64,000 nucleotides of DNA from Paraflavitalea devenefica. Its GTDB lineage: Bacteria; Bacteroidota; Bacteroidia; Chitinophagales; Chitinophagaceae. The stretch lies in the NCBI RefSeq assembly GCF_011759375.1, contig NZ_JAARML010000001.1:1736001-1800000 (forward strand), read 5' to 3'. Below are positions 18,901 through 27,549 of the stretch, in pieces; position 1 is the first letter of the stretch; each line of letters begins with the position of its first letter. The position numbers and the translations under genes were made by a program. The notes under the pieces are model-generated. The model was not told the DNA's origin, did no database searches, and saw only the letters and a list, made by a program, of their open reading frames with translations.

Positions 18901-20313
18901 ATCAAAGGAAACTGTATAAGAAGCCGGGATGTCGGTACTCACGGTATTATTCTCCGCATTGGTCAGGTTGCTTTCAGTCGTTGTTGCCATGGTATTGGGC
19001 GTCATGTTGGCTTCCGTGTTGGTGACGCTTATTGTCTGGTATCCACAATCGGGCAATGTACCTATACTGTCTGTTTTGATCATGATGAGCTGGTCTGACA
19101 AGCCGGTATTAAGGCCAAAGAGGAAACCGCCATCAAAAGAGCGGGCGATGCCGGCGATGGAGGATGCACCTGTTACTGTGTATTGCCGGGTGAATTCCGG
19201 CGTAATGGCATAGTAAGAGAAGTGCTTAATAAATATGAGTTGTTCTGAGGCTGGCAGAAAATAGCCCAATGCATCACCGGCATTGTCCATTGCTGCGGAA
19301 GCTGTAAAATCCAACGCAAATGGCACCGGGTATTTTTGAGTAGTTTCATTAACAGCCGACACTGCGATGATGTTCCTGAAGCCGCTGTAGCCGGGGCCTG
19401 TGTTTTTGATGGCGCCTAATATGTTTAATCTTACGTTGAATGAGGTGGTGGCAAGGGCCCTGGTATCCTCATTGCCATTACCCTGTATGTATGTAGACAG
19501 CAGGTTACCGTTGCTGTTGCTGATCTCAAATACCTGTACGGCTGCTTTCCCATTGTACTGGCAGTTGGTAATGAGCCCTAATTTTCCATAACTGAGCGTA
19601 CTGAAACCAACCAGCTCTGTTAATGAGGCAGGTGTTAGTCTTTTGTTCCATAGCTGGGCGCCTGATGGATTGTAGGCCCTGTGATTCACAGCACCGGAAA
19701 ACTGTACTGCCATCGCCACGGTTTCGGTTGTTTCCTCGAACAGGTCGAGTGTGACCTTTACCGGTGGTTCAGCTTCTGCTACAATCTTTATCCATACTGA
19801 GGACAGGTCTTGTTTGAACCGGGCCAGGAATGTAGTGTTGCTGCCATCGCTGAAGAAGCCTGCAATATAGAAGTCTCCCGAGAGCGCGATCTTTGCATCG
19901 GTGATGGTAACAGGCCCGTTATTGATCCTGATCCTTTTTTGAGTAATGATAGCCCCGTCGTTGGAAAGTACGATCAAAAGCCCTTCTTTGGTACCGTTGC
20001 TGAGGGTGATGGTGCCTGCAGCGAGGTAACTGTTGTCGGGAAATGTTTGCAGTTTTGCCAGTGTTATTTTTTCTCCTGTGGCGGCTGGTATGCGTAGTTT
20101 GAATGTGCTGTTGTTACAGGCAGCGGCATTTGTGCGCGTATTGCCGGCTTGTATGGGATTGTTCCAACCTGCAGGCAGTATGGCCGGTTGTTTATTCCTG
20201 ATGAAAGAGTCGGGTTGTGCAGGTTGGGGTACAGGTGGGCTTTTTAGTGTCTGGCCCCCGGCGTGAAACAGGAAACAGTTCAGCAGGAAGCTCAGCACAA
20301 AAAACTTACCCAT
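15985..20313 (-). CDS. T9SS type B cargo: giant surface protein with Ig/SprB-like repeats
   Basis: The protein has about 1442 residues from the Met at 20313 (MGKFFVLSFLLNCFLFHAGGQ, a standard signal peptide). An upstream Met at 20337 exists, but a TATATTTG element at 20342-20349 would make it leaderless. The N-terminal half resembles an SBBP/propeller-like repeat region. The second half holds about five SprB/Ig-like modules with the recurring L-G-x-D...C...LNAG.....YQWQDGSS pattern. The end (FIPNAFSPNGDQRNDIF...FNRYGEQVF) is the gliding-motility-associated type B sorting domain. Probably a cell-surface adhesin or structural protein. It is followed 59 bp later by the other T9SS cargo on the same strand. 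Confidence 0.85.
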   Translation of the reverse strand: MGKFFVLSFLLNCFLFHAGGQTLKSPPVPQPAQPDSFIRNKQPAILPAGWNNPIQAGNTRTNAAACNNSTFKLRIPAATGEKITLAKLQTFPDNSYLAAGTITLSNGTKEGLLIVLSNDGAIITQKRIRINNGPVTITDAKIALSGDFYIAGFFSDGSNTTFLARFKQDLSSVWIKIVAEAEPPVKVTLDLFEETTETVAMAVQFSGAVNHRAYNPSGAQLWNKRLTPASLTELVGFSTLSYGKLGLITNCQYNGKAAVQVFEISNSNGNLLSTYIQGNGNEDTRALATTSFNVRLNILGAIKNTGPGYSGFRNIIAVSAVNETTQKYPVPFALDFTASAAMDNAGDALGYFLPASEQLIFIKHFSYYAITPEFTRQYTVTGASSIAGIARSFDGGFLFGLNTGLSDQLIMIKTDSIGTLPDCGYQTISVTNTEANMTPNTMATTTESNLTNAENNTVSTDIPASYTVSFDCKKYFCPQDPLEDSCLSTYYKTFRSNNYIDYINFYHLLRDNKQLIATSKYDRILGGINQLTYGLKLLDEKGALLKAVNVYNSINSQAFRPFQVDDRHVMLVSNASYNNMERYNITLVNDDLQQVWSKTFFATGFYAGGMGIGEVHKDAEGNYYILSASSGFLWEKPKVYIYKLDAAGNDLWTRSYEINASVYLGTISATSTASSLIIVAEATNGVSLRLDKATGQLLNSYTFAKNNDGSLHKRTLTYDAGHIFYAGGNNVLLVTTFDTVGKPIKILTSADGGSVMRAAIVKNGHLYVNYNYYDISSNRYKEVLLKLDTALDVQFIKEYQMERNRLSRGLGVSDGGYIYSGGNFSYGGVNGSYADPYLIKYGQEGEVGTCIGTTREPRLSTIAPNTTAITCTPFNSTYLPSMYGMYLVPDTAALNLGAIVCNTTPECTFLDITDPGPICQLNTDYAIPFSRNTNCTIKPQWKFDTSFAAVQKITDTSVVLRFKKTGLVWLKGELNTGCKIFKDSIELHIQNLSFSLTLGNDTTFCPGDSILLKAGAGYAQYTWQDGSSTPEFKVKQPGRYYVEVTNTCGDRSADTIYISEGIIPALTLGQDVKVCKNDTLTVEASPGFTGYSWESGATLIGQGQQIQALPLQNAAVMVEGITQDGCYARDTLQVQLLFPRPVSLGADTSFCASDSITLSAGSGYLQYQWNTGSTAAAITIKKPGQYYIAAQDPNGCFARDTFAVLQTYPLPVVMLGADQELCTGSPKLLNAGSFKSYQWQDGSSNSTFLVADIGLYHVTVTNLYNCIGADTINITALNPPPTGFLKSVDSICKYSRLTLVPDKTYRSYTWSTGAGNSSIVIEKPGVYTLTVTDNKGCTGKDTTVIIQKDCLYGVFIPNAFSPNGDQRNDIFRALVYGPTLQFRLQVFNRYGEQVFHTTNPDQGWDGTFKGKVCDNGPYIWQCSYHIEGSEPAYRKGHVMLVH

Positions 20314-20341
20314 TACCCGCGGGGCGAATCGGGTCATGTAC

Positions 20342-20349
20342 CAAATATA
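20342..20349 (-). promoter_or_regulatory. -7 promoter element (TAnnTTTG)
   Basis: On the minus strand this reads TATATTTG, a perfect match to the Bacteroidota -7 element. No TTG was seen 19-21 bp upstream. Transcription would begin near 20336, supporting 20313 rather than 20337 as the start codon of the cargo gene. Confidence 0.4.
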
Positions 20350-20397
20350 TGTAATTTTTACGTGGTTGTATAGCGGTTAGGGTGCTGCGCACTGCGA

Positions 20398-20430
20398 TAA
20401 AAAAGGCTGCTTCCCGGCAGGGAAGCAGCC
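20398..20430 (-). terminator. terminator of the susCD-like operon
   Basis: A perfect 11-bp stem, ggctgcttccc (20405-20415) with gggaagcagcc (20420-20430), and a GGCA loop. It is followed on the minus strand by six T residues. It lies 29 bp past the SusD-like stop codon. Confidence 0.9.
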
Positions 20431-20458
20431 TGATATGCAAAACAAAGATTATGCGTGC

Positions 20459-22150
20459 TTAATAGCTATCGTTCTGTTTCAGGTAATCTTTCAGGCTACT
20501 GGCGCCATCCATTGCTGCTTGTGGAATGGGGAAGATCCTTTTCTTCGGGTTGGTATTGGTTTTTTCGGTCCAGGTACCTTCGTATTTGCCAAAACGGATC
20601 ATATCTGTTCTGCGCAGGCATTCCCAATAGAATTCAAATCCTCTTTCACGGAAGAGTGCATTAAGATCTATAGAAGTTAATGCGGGAGGAGCCTGGCGGG
20701 CAGTGCGGGAGGCTCTTACGGTATTGACGTCTGCCAATGCTGCATTTGCGTCGTTGCTTTTTCTAAGCTTCGCTTCTGCACGCATCATGTAGATATCTGC
20801 GAGGCGGAGGATAACAATATTGGCTTCGCCAAAGTTTCTACCACTTACCGACTTACGGCTGAACATGTATTTAGATACCCTATAGCCGGAGGGGTAATTG
20901 CTGCCTTCGAGGGTGAAATCTACTTTTTCGGTAAAGTAAACAGGTAAGGTAGGTTTGGACCTTGAGGCGTGAAAGAGACTATCCACCAACATATCTCCGT
21001 TGGGACATTTAAGGAAGACACCATCCTTTTTCTTGAGCCCATACTGTTGACCTCTGAGAATGCCCCTGTTGATATAAAACTGGGCAGCGGGTACACAGTT
21101 ATTGGCTGGGTCAGAATACCGGGAGAGGTTTTCCTTGTAAAAGCGGGGATCAATTTTGGGATCATTGGGAGCGTAGAAATCGGCCCAGCTTCTGTAAAAA
21201 TCAGGAGTAATGGCAGGTCCGTCGGTTCCATTGGCGCCTACGTAATCGGGTAAGGGGAACTGATCACCAGAAAGGGAGAAGTAAGCCATACGGTTATGGC
21301 CATTGAGGTCGGAACGCTGATCAACAGCAAAGACAATTTCCTTGTTGGTATTGTTGTTGTCATCAAAAAGAGCAAAATATTCGGGCGAAAACTGGTAATT
21401 GTTGGTGCCGATGATCTTATCACAATACTCAATTACCTTGTCCATGTCTTCGCTGGCAAAGTTGAAATTAGGGGAATAAATATCTTTGTAAACAGCGGCA
21501 TTGAGGTGTAACCTTGCGAGCATACCCCATACAGCGGCTTTAGACATTCTGCCATGTGTTTCATTGATCGTTGGCAGGTCGGCTTCAGCGGCGAGGAATT
21601 CGCCCTTTATGTATTCAATGGCTTCACTGCCTCTCAAGATTTTTGAGAGCTGACCGGCATCATCTTTGGTAAAGATCAATCCAAAAAGATCAAGGCTAAG
21701 CATAGAATAATAAGCACGCATGGCCCTGGCCTCTGCTATAAATGTTTTGGCAGAAGGATCATTTACTTCAGGTAATTGATTAATGGCACTGATCGATCTT
21801 GATATAGATTGAAATAGTAAGATCCATGTGGCATTGATATTTTTGTCGGATGTGAGGAATTCATGTTTATGACTGGTAATATAAATACCTCCATCATACC
21901 AATCGGTACCTCCGCGATAAGGGAGTATAGCCTCGTCAGTAGGTATTTCCTGGAGGGCAAAGTAATTGGTGTGCAGAAATATGTCCGGGAGCTTTGCATA
22001 CACGGGGGCTATAAGGCTTTCGGCAATCTGCTTTTGTGTCATGTTGGCGACAGATGATTCATCCAATATCTGCTCGTTCAATTTAGTGCATCCTGTGATG
22101 CTAAAGAGGCAGGTTATTATAATGGGGAGTATATTAATTTTCTTGTTCAT
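20459..22150 (-). CDS. SusD/RagB-family nutrient-binding outer membrane lipoprotein
   Basis: This is a 563-residue protein with lipobox S-I-T-G-C (Cys about 21). It has SusD-like N-terminal TPR-type helices (AEARAMRAYYSMLSLDLFGLIF) and the C-terminal RagB/SusD signature (NTVRASRTAR ... LFRERGFEFYWECLRRTDMIRFGKY). It should sit on the cell surface as the lid of the SusC-like transporter encoded 12 bp upstream. No glycosidase or anti-sigma factor gene accompanies the pair, so the ligand (glycan or peptide) cannot be told. Confidence 0.95.
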   Translation of the reverse strand: MNKKINILPIIITCLFSITGCTKLNEQILDESSVANMTQKQIAESLIAPVYAKLPDIFLHTNYFALQEIPTDEAILPYRGGTDWYDGGIYITSHKHEFLTSDKNINATWILLFQSISRSISAINQLPEVNDPSAKTFIAEARAMRAYYSMLSLDLFGLIFTKDDAGQLSKILRGSEAIEYIKGEFLAAEADLPTINETHGRMSKAAVWGMLARLHLNAAVYKDIYSPNFNFASEDMDKVIEYCDKIIGTNNYQFSPEYFALFDDNNNTNKEIVFAVDQRSDLNGHNRMAYFSLSGDQFPLPDYVGANGTDGPAITPDFYRSWADFYAPNDPKIDPRFYKENLSRYSDPANNCVPAAQFYINRGILRGQQYGLKKKDGVFLKCPNGDMLVDSLFHASRSKPTLPVYFTEKVDFTLEGSNYPSGYRVSKYMFSRKSVSGRNFGEANIVILRLADIYMMRAEAKLRKSNDANAALADVNTVRASRTARQAPPALTSIDLNALFRERGFEFYWECLRRTDMIRFGKYEGTWTEKTNTNPKKRIFPIPQAAMDGASSLKDYLKQNDSY

Positions 22151-22162
22151 AACAAATTTGTT

Positions 22163-25100
22163 TTAGAGGGTTACATTAAAACCAAGGAGGAAAGACCTGG
22201 CCCTGGGGTAGCTCTGGTAGTCAATGCCATAAGATGTGATGCCGTTGCTTGCCCTGTCGGCGTTGACATCCGGATCATATCCATTGTACGGCGTAATAAC
22301 AAACAGGTTTTGACCAGTAAGGGATATGCGCATGGCTGAAACCCATCTTGACAGACCTAAGGCTTTGGGATTAAAGTTGTAACCGATGGTCAAATTGTTC
22401 AGCCGGATATATTTTCCATCTTTGAGGTAACGGGAAGAAACCTCTGTTTGGTTGCTGTTTACTTCTTTTGGCTGTGAGAGCGCCTCTGCAGTGGTGTTAA
22501 CTCCCTTTGCAAGCTGGGTCCTGTTAAAGATAGCGTTGGCTGTGAGGTCGTAGATCTTATTGCCGGAAACGCCATTGAAGTTAGCCGCAAGATCAAAGCC
22601 TTTATAACCGAGGTTGAAATAAGCGTTATACATGATTTTGGGTAATGCAGAGCCTAATGCAACACGGTCCTTATCGGCAGTAACTGAACCATCACCATTT
22701 ACATCCCTGAAGATATTCTTGCCATTTGCATCGATACCAAGAAATTCCTGCAGATAGAAGGTGCCGATCGGTTGACCGTTTACAAATCCATTGATAGCAA
22801 CTTCAGTAAGACCGGCAGTATTGGCGATACCCGTATTGATCACCGTGAAGGGAGAATTTTTTACTTCATTATCAATAAAGGTAATGTTACCTCCTATTGA
22901 ATAGAAGAAGCCACCGGATGTGGTATGACGATAATTAAGGTCGGCTTCAATACCCTGATTGATGATGTTCATACCCTTGACGTTGGTCCAGGTGGTAGGA
23001 GCTGGTTGAATAGGGTCGCCTGCCCTTACTTCTACGAGAATATTATTCGACACCTTCCTGAAGTAATCGATAGTACCACTGAGGGCGCCTCCCATGAGCT
23101 CAAAGTCGAGCCCAAGGTCTGTTTGGTTGGAAACTTCCCATTGAATATCGGGGTTAGCCAAACGCACAAAAACAGTTCCAATGGGATAAGCGCCGGTAGG
23201 ATATAATGGATAACTGGCCCCGGCTGAATTGTCGGAGTTGTATAATGCCTGGGTAATTTTGGAAGGAATTTCCTGGTTACCTGTTTGTCCCCACCCTGCG
23301 CGAAGCTTGAGGTTATAAAAGGGGCTATTCTCCAGGAATTTTTCCTTTGATAGTATCCACGCACCGGAGAAGGAGGGGAAGATACCGTACCTGTTGTTGC
23401 TACCAAATTTAGAAGAACCATCAGCACGAAGTGTAGCAGTAAAGAGGTATTTATCATTATACTGGTAATTTACCCTTCCAAAGAATGATTGCAATTCGTT
23501 GATGGTAGCATAACCGGATGGCCTGTTACCAACAAGGGTTAATTCCTGACCGAGACCGGGGTTATACATTGGCTCTATATCATTGATCGGGAATTTATTG
23601 ATATTTGTGCCTCTTCCCTGGACAAATATTTTCTGATACGAATGACCTGCCAGTGCAGTGAGTTTGTGCCGGTTGATCACTGTGGCATAGGTAAGATAGT
23701 TTTCGACCAGGTAGTTGCGATTATACGTATTATATGTTTCCAGCCTGCCATCACGCAGTGGCACTGCGTAGGGTTTGAATTGAATATCGCGGGTGCCGGT
23801 AGAGTTGTCGATACCGAAGTTGAGTTTGTAGGTAAAGCCTTTGAGGATAGTGAGTGTTCCGCTGATATTACCCAGTACACGGTTAATGGTGGTAAGATCT
23901 TTTTCCAGTTGGAGTACAAGCAATGGATTGGTGCCACTTTCGAAGGTATAAGGTTTACCATCTGGTCCGTAGGCTGGTATGGTAGGGTTGGTGGAAAGTG
24001 CGCTGCCAACGAGCGTGCTGATATTGGGACGTGCATTAACAGTGTTGCTGGCGCTGAGGTTTACATCAATGACCAACCTGTCTTCGAGCAGTTTCTGAGA
24101 CATGTTCATGCGGCCGTTATAGCGTTTCAGCTCATTGTTCTTTAAAACACCTTCCTGTAATTGCATGCCGAAGGAGCCAAAGTAGGTAAACTTGTTGGAG
24201 CCGCCGGAGAGGCTGATATTATGATTCTGCGTAAAGCCGGTATGGGTGATCTCTTTCTGCCAGTCTGTATTGCCGCCAAAATCATCGAGGTCACCACCGA
24301 GTGCAGTCACCTGTTTTTTGTATTCTTCAGCGGAAAAGACGGGGAGGGCCCTGGCCATTTTGCTGAGTCCGGCACCAAAGGAATAATTTAAGGAGGTTGC
24401 GCCCGCCTTGCCTTTTTTAGTGGTAACAATGATGACCCCGTTAGCGCCTCTTGCACCGTAGATGGCAGTAGCAGAAGCGTCTTTGAGTACGTCCATAGAC
24501 TCAATGTCCTGCGGGTTAAGGAAGGCGAGCGGGTTGATGGCGCCGCCTGTACTGGAATTATCGAGGGCAATTCCATCTACAACGAAAAGGGGGGTGCTTC
24601 CTGTTCTGACACCACCGGGTCCGCGAACGGTGATGTTTGTCATAGCGCCTGGTTCGCCGCTGGCGGTTGTTACTGTTACACCAGCAACCTTACCCTGTAA
24701 CAGTTGCTCCGGAGAGGTGATGATACCTTTATTGAAGTCGGCGCTTTTTACTGATTTTACAGCGCCGGTTACATCACGTTTGGTGGATTTGCCATAGCCT
24801 ACTACCACAACTTCCTCCGCAGTATTGGAGGATGATTGTTCCAGTTTCACTTCCAGTGTAATGTTGCCGGAGGCGTCGGGCTTGTTGCCGCTTACTACTT
24901 TTTCGGCATAGCCTACATGCGAGAAGGTAAATGTGTAAGTACCGTTTGCATCGAGGCCTTTAAATTCGAATGATCCTTTACCATCTGTTTGTGCAGATCG
25001 TTTGAACTGAGTTTTTTCACTGGCTACCACGACCGTGACACCGGGCATGGGAGCAGCTGATTCATTGACTACAGTTCCTTTAGCAGTTGTTTGGGTTGTT

Positions 25101-25183
25101 TGGGTAAATGCAGTCGCATACATAAGCAGATGCGTCAATAGCAGTACACCCCACCTGGTAACCCGTGGGTAGAATAGTTTCAT
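22163..25183 (-). CDS. SusC/RagA-family TonB-linked outer membrane transporter
   Basis: This is a 1006-residue TonB-dependent transporter. It has a signal peptide, an N-terminal carboxypeptidase-regulatory-like beta domain (about 32-115), a TonB-box-like region, a plug starting at VVVGYGKSTKRDVTGAV and containing the SusC marker NPQDIESMDVLKDASATAIYGARGANGVIIVTT, then a 22-strand barrel ending in RSFLLGFNVTL. It works with the SusD-like protein downstream to import an oligomeric nutrient. The intergenic region to the divergent serine hydrolase holds a perfect LacI-type palindrome. Confidence 0.95.
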   Translation of the reverse strand: MKLFYPRVTRWGVLLLTHLLMYATAFTQTTQTTAKGTVVNESAAPMPGVTVVVASEKTQFKRSAQTDGKGSFEFKGLDANGTYTFTFSHVGYAEKVVSGNKPDASGNITLEVKLEQSSSNTAEEVVVVGYGKSTKRDVTGAVKSVKSADFNKGIITSPEQLLQGKVAGVTVTTASGEPGAMTNITVRGPGGVRTGSTPLFVVDGIALDNSSTGGAINPLAFLNPQDIESMDVLKDASATAIYGARGANGVIIVTTKKGKAGATSLNYSFGAGLSKMARALPVFSAEEYKKQVTALGGDLDDFGGNTDWQKEITHTGFTQNHNISLSGGSNKFTYFGSFGMQLQEGVLKNNELKRYNGRMNMSQKLLEDRLVIDVNLSASNTVNARPNISTLVGSALSTNPTIPAYGPDGKPYTFESGTNPLLVLQLEKDLTTINRVLGNISGTLTILKGFTYKLNFGIDNSTGTRDIQFKPYAVPLRDGRLETYNTYNRNYLVENYLTYATVINRHKLTALAGHSYQKIFVQGRGTNINKFPINDIEPMYNPGLGQELTLVGNRPSGYATINELQSFFGRVNYQYNDKYLFTATLRADGSSKFGSNNRYGIFPSFSGAWILSKEKFLENSPFYNLKLRAGWGQTGNQEIPSKITQALYNSDNSAGASYPLYPTGAYPIGTVFVRLANPDIQWEVSNQTDLGLDFELMGGALSGTIDYFRKVSNNILVEVRAGDPIQPAPTTWTNVKGMNIINQGIEADLNYRHTTSGGFFYSIGGNITFIDNEVKNSPFTVINTGIANTAGLTEVAINGFVNGQPIGTFYLQEFLGIDANGKNIFRDVNGDGSVTADKDRVALGSALPKIMYNAYFNLGYKGFDLAANFNGVSGNKIYDLTANAIFNRTQLAKGVNTTAEALSQPKEVNSNQTEVSSRYLKDGKYIRLNNLTIGYNFNPKALGLSRWVSAMRISLTGQNLFVITPYNGYDPDVNADRASNGITSYGIDYQSYPRARSFLLGFNVTL

Positions 25184-25224
25184 TTGACTCTAATTTAAAT
25201 TAGGTAGCAAAGTTGTTAGATTTT

Positions 25225-25238
25225 GGGGGCCATCCCCC
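25225..25238. repeat. short GC-rich hairpin upstream of the susC-like gene
   Basis: Five G and five C residues flank ccat, in an otherwise AT-rich region 42 bp upstream of the ATG at 25183. It could form a hairpin in the susC-like leader. There is no T run. Confidence 0.35.
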
Positions 25239-25299
25239 ACTAGTTTTGGTTATGAATACATTAAGTTAGTGATAACTAAATATTATCTTTTATCTTGTT

Positions 25300-25315
25300 A
25301 CGAAACCGGTTTCGT
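25300..25315. promoter_or_regulatory. LacI-family-type operator palindrome
   Basis: acgaaaccggtttcgt is a perfect 16-bp palindrome with the central CCGG and the AAAC/GTTT half-sites typical of LacI/GalR-family operators. It lies between the divergent susC-like and serine hydrolase genes, 117 bp from one start and 115 bp from the other. No LacI-type gene is in the window. Confidence 0.6.
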
Positions 25316-25429
25316 GAGCGCAAGAGTCCGTTGGTCAGCTCATATATTAAACTTGATAAGATATTTGCTAAAAACCTTGTTTTATAGAATGATGCGTTTT
25401 TCTCTATATTGAGATTTGAATAACGCTCC

Positions 25430-27286
25430 ATGAAAAAAGCCGTAGTTATTACCTGCCTGGCACTGGTTGCCTGTACCTCTTTTGCCCAACAAAAAAATAC
25501 GCCCGCTACCCTTACTGCACTAACAGATTCTATCCATGCCCTTGTACAGCGGCAGCCTATTCCCGGTTTAATGGTGGGTATTACGACCAGGGATTCAGTT
25601 CTTTTTTCGGGTGGGTTTGGATATGCTGACGTGGAAGCAAAGCGGCCGGTAACAGGGCAAACACTTTTCCGGATGGGTTCTATTACCAAGCTATTTGTGT
25701 CATTGGGTATCCTTAAGCTGGTGGAAGCGGGAAAACTGAGCCTGCAGGATGAGTTAAAGAAGGTGGCTCCTGAAGTACCGTTTCGGAATCCATGGGAGGC
25801 TACACATCCTGTAAGGATTGTACACCTGCTGGAGCATACGGCAGGGTTTGATGATATGAAGCTGAACCGCATGTGTTCGCAGGATACGATAGCGTATGCA
25901 GGTAAGGAAGCTATGCTGCTACAACAACCTTCTTTGGTAAGCCGGTGGGCGCCGGGTGAAAGAATGGCTTATTCCAATCCCGGCTATGTGGTGCTGGGTT
26001 ATATTATTGAGAAGATAACCGGTTCTTCTTATGATGAATTTATTATTGCCCAGGTATTAGAACCGCTGAGGATGCGAGCCTCCAATTTTAACCTGCGTAG
26101 TAAGTTTCCCGACAAAGATGTGAAGGAGTATGTGGTGCATGGCGGTAAGGTTAACAAGGTTCCGTCTGTTACTTGTTTAATGGGACCGGCAGGCGCCTTA
26201 TGGTCGTGTCCGGATGATATGGTAAAGTTTGTTCAATTCTTTCTTAAGAACGGCGATTCTCTTTTTACTGTTAACAGTATCCGGGAAATGGAAACGATGC
26301 ATAGTTCGCTGGCTGCTAACGCCGGACTTACGAGTGGGTATGGTTTGGGGAATACCAATCTATTTATTTATCAAAAGTATCCCTGGCGGGGCCATGGGGG
26401 ATGGATGGGTACCTGCTTCTCCACTTGTGCCTATAACCAGGAGTTGGGTGTTGGTTTTGTATGTTCTTCCAACGGCAATCAATCGAACAGGGCCATTGAA
26501 AGATTGATCATGGATTATTTTGAGCAACAGTATCCGGGTAAAAAAACGGATACCGTTGCTATGGACCTGAAAGCTATTACTCCTTATATAGGGCAGTATC
26601 AGTTTGAGAGCCCCCGCAATGAGATTGCCAGCTTCAACGACAGGTTATTGGGCACACCCAGGGTGTACCTGGAGAATAATTCGCTGTATGTAAAGTTCTT
26701 TCCTGCAGGAATGGTAAAGCTGGTCCAGACCGCCCCGTTTATTTTTACTAAAGAAGGCGCCAATAGCGCCACCGTAATTTTTACAACGAATGAAGCCGGG
26801 AGGCGTGTGATGGTGATGGATGGCGCTTATTTTGAGCAGGCTTCTTTTGGGCGGGTGGCTGTTACGCGGTGGCTGGCGATTGTAGCTGTTTTGTTGGCAG
26901 TGATAGCTGTTGTTGCCGGGCTTGTTTCTTTGGTTGCTTATGTGGCCGGCAAGGTGAAACTGCGGCAGTTACCGGTACGGGTATTGCCCATGGTAGCGGT
27001 GGCTTTACTGGCATGGGCGGTGGTGAGCCTGCTACAAGTGCAAACGGAGAGCTACCTGCTGAGTGAATTGCAGCATGTGAGCGGGCGTAGTGTGGTTGTT
27101 TTTGCAGGTACTTTGTTGTTTGGTATTTTTTCCCTGCTGCATTTAGTGTTAGTGATCAGGCGGTTTGGAAAGATGGGTAATCGCTGGTTGTATGCTTATT
27201 GGTTGATCACGGCGCTTTCGCTTTGCTATATTTCCTTTGTTTTATTCCGGCATGGGTGGATTGGGCTTCGTACCTGGGCGATGTAA
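25430..27286 (+). CDS. class C beta-lactamase-fold serine hydrolase with C-terminal membrane domain
   Basis: This is a 618-residue protein with a signal peptide (cut near F-A-Q, residue 20) and a beta-lactamase/DD-peptidase-like catalytic domain. S84-I-T-K87 is the SxxK motif, Y-S-N (about 182) the second motif and H-G-G (about 322) the KTG equivalent. A small beta domain follows, then four hydrophobic segments between about 480 and 617. The enzyme should face the periplasm, anchored in the inner membrane. Substrate unknown: D-amino-acid peptides, esters or beta-lactams are all possible. It is divergent from the SusC/D pair and may share its LacI-type operator. Confidence 0.88.
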   Translation: MKKAVVITCLALVACTSFAQQKNTPATLTALTDSIHALVQRQPIPGLMVGITTRDSVLFSGGFGYADVEAKRPVTGQTLFRMGSITKLFVSLGILKLVEAGKLSLQDELKKVAPEVPFRNPWEATHPVRIVHLLEHTAGFDDMKLNRMCSQDTIAYAGKEAMLLQQPSLVSRWAPGERMAYSNPGYVVLGYIIEKITGSSYDEFIIAQVLEPLRMRASNFNLRSKFPDKDVKEYVVHGGKVNKVPSVTCLMGPAGALWSCPDDMVKFVQFFLKNGDSLFTVNSIREMETMHSSLAANAGLTSGYGLGNTNLFIYQKYPWRGHGGWMGTCFSTCAYNQELGVGFVCSSNGNQSNRAIERLIMDYFEQQYPGKKTDTVAMDLKAITPYIGQYQFESPRNEIASFNDRLLGTPRVYLENNSLYVKFFPAGMVKLVQTAPFIFTKEGANSATVIFTTNEAGRRVMVMDGAYFEQASFGRVAVTRWLAIVAVLLAVIAVVAGLVSLVAYVAGKVKLRQLPVRVLPMVAVALLAWAVVSLLQVQTESYLLSELQHVSGRSVVVFAGTLLFGIFSLLHLVLVIRRFGKMGNRWLYAYWLITALSLCYISFVLFRHGWIGLRTWAM

Positions 27287-27291
27287 GCGGT

Positions 27292-27324
27292 GAGCCCCTC
27301 CCCGACTCCTCTGCGACCTCTAGC
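27292..27324. repeat. 11-bp-unit repeats, first block
   Basis: Three imperfect 11-mers (gagcccctccc, cgactcctctg, cgacctctagc) begin 6 bp after the serine hydrolase stop. The similarity is loose. It is listed because better 11-bp arrays follow within 60 bp. Confidence 0.35.
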
Positions 27325-27379
27325 AAAATACCTGTTTCTGCCAGTATAGGCGGGGGCTGTCTGCAGTACGTGAGGGTAG

Positions 27380-27423
27380 GGTAACCCGTAGGTAATCCCC
27401 GGATGATCCCTAGGTGATCCCAA
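27380..27423. repeat. 11-bp-unit repeat array (GGTnATCCC type)
   Basis: Four consecutive 11-mers: ggtaacccgta, ggtaatccccg, gatgatcccta, ggtgatcccaa. The conserved core is GrTnAyCCC with the last two positions variable, the same unit length as at 2.6-2.9 kb. Confidence 0.65.
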
Positions 27424-27429
27424 GATGGC

Positions 27430-27484
27430 ATTCTCCTTATGTTCTCTGAAGGTTCTCTGAATATTCTCTGTAAGTTCTCTGTAG
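27430..27484. repeat. 11-bp-unit repeat array (TTCTCTG type)
   Basis: Five consecutive 11-mers: attctccttat, gttctctgaag, gttctctgaat, attctctgtaa, gttctctgtag. The core is rTTCTCTGwA. The array lies 6 bp after the previous one and ends 65 bp before the ATG at 27550. Confidence 0.75.
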
Positions 27485-27501
27485 CTCGGTACGTATTTAA
27501 T

Positions 27502-27530
27502 TTGATTGAATATGTATTTTGCGTAATTTG
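27502..27530 (+). promoter_or_regulatory. possible promoter of the small basic protein gene
   Basis: TTG (27502-27504), 19 nt, then TAATTTG (27524-27530): one base shorter than the TAnnTTTG consensus. It lies between the repeat array and the start codon. Confidence 0.35.
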
Positions 27531-27546
27531 TAGGATAAATATCCTA
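27531..27546 (+). promoter_or_regulatory. 7-bp inverted repeat abutting a start codon
   Basis: taggata (27531-27537) and tatccta (27540-27546) are exact reverse complements around AA, ending three bases before the ATG at 27550. It matches the position and size, though not the sequence, of the inverted repeat before the gene at 3004. Confidence 0.5.
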
Positions 27547-27549
27547 TTT

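Noticed and set aside
25276..25872. 198-codon minus-strand ORF over the serine hydrolase start
   Set aside because: It overlaps the SxxK-encoding part of a well supported gene and has no family signature.
27439..27549. Upstream start for the basic protein at 27550
   Set aside because: The added 37 residues are read from the 11-bp repeat array and the promoter region. The Met at 27550 begins the Lys/Arg block and fits the family.
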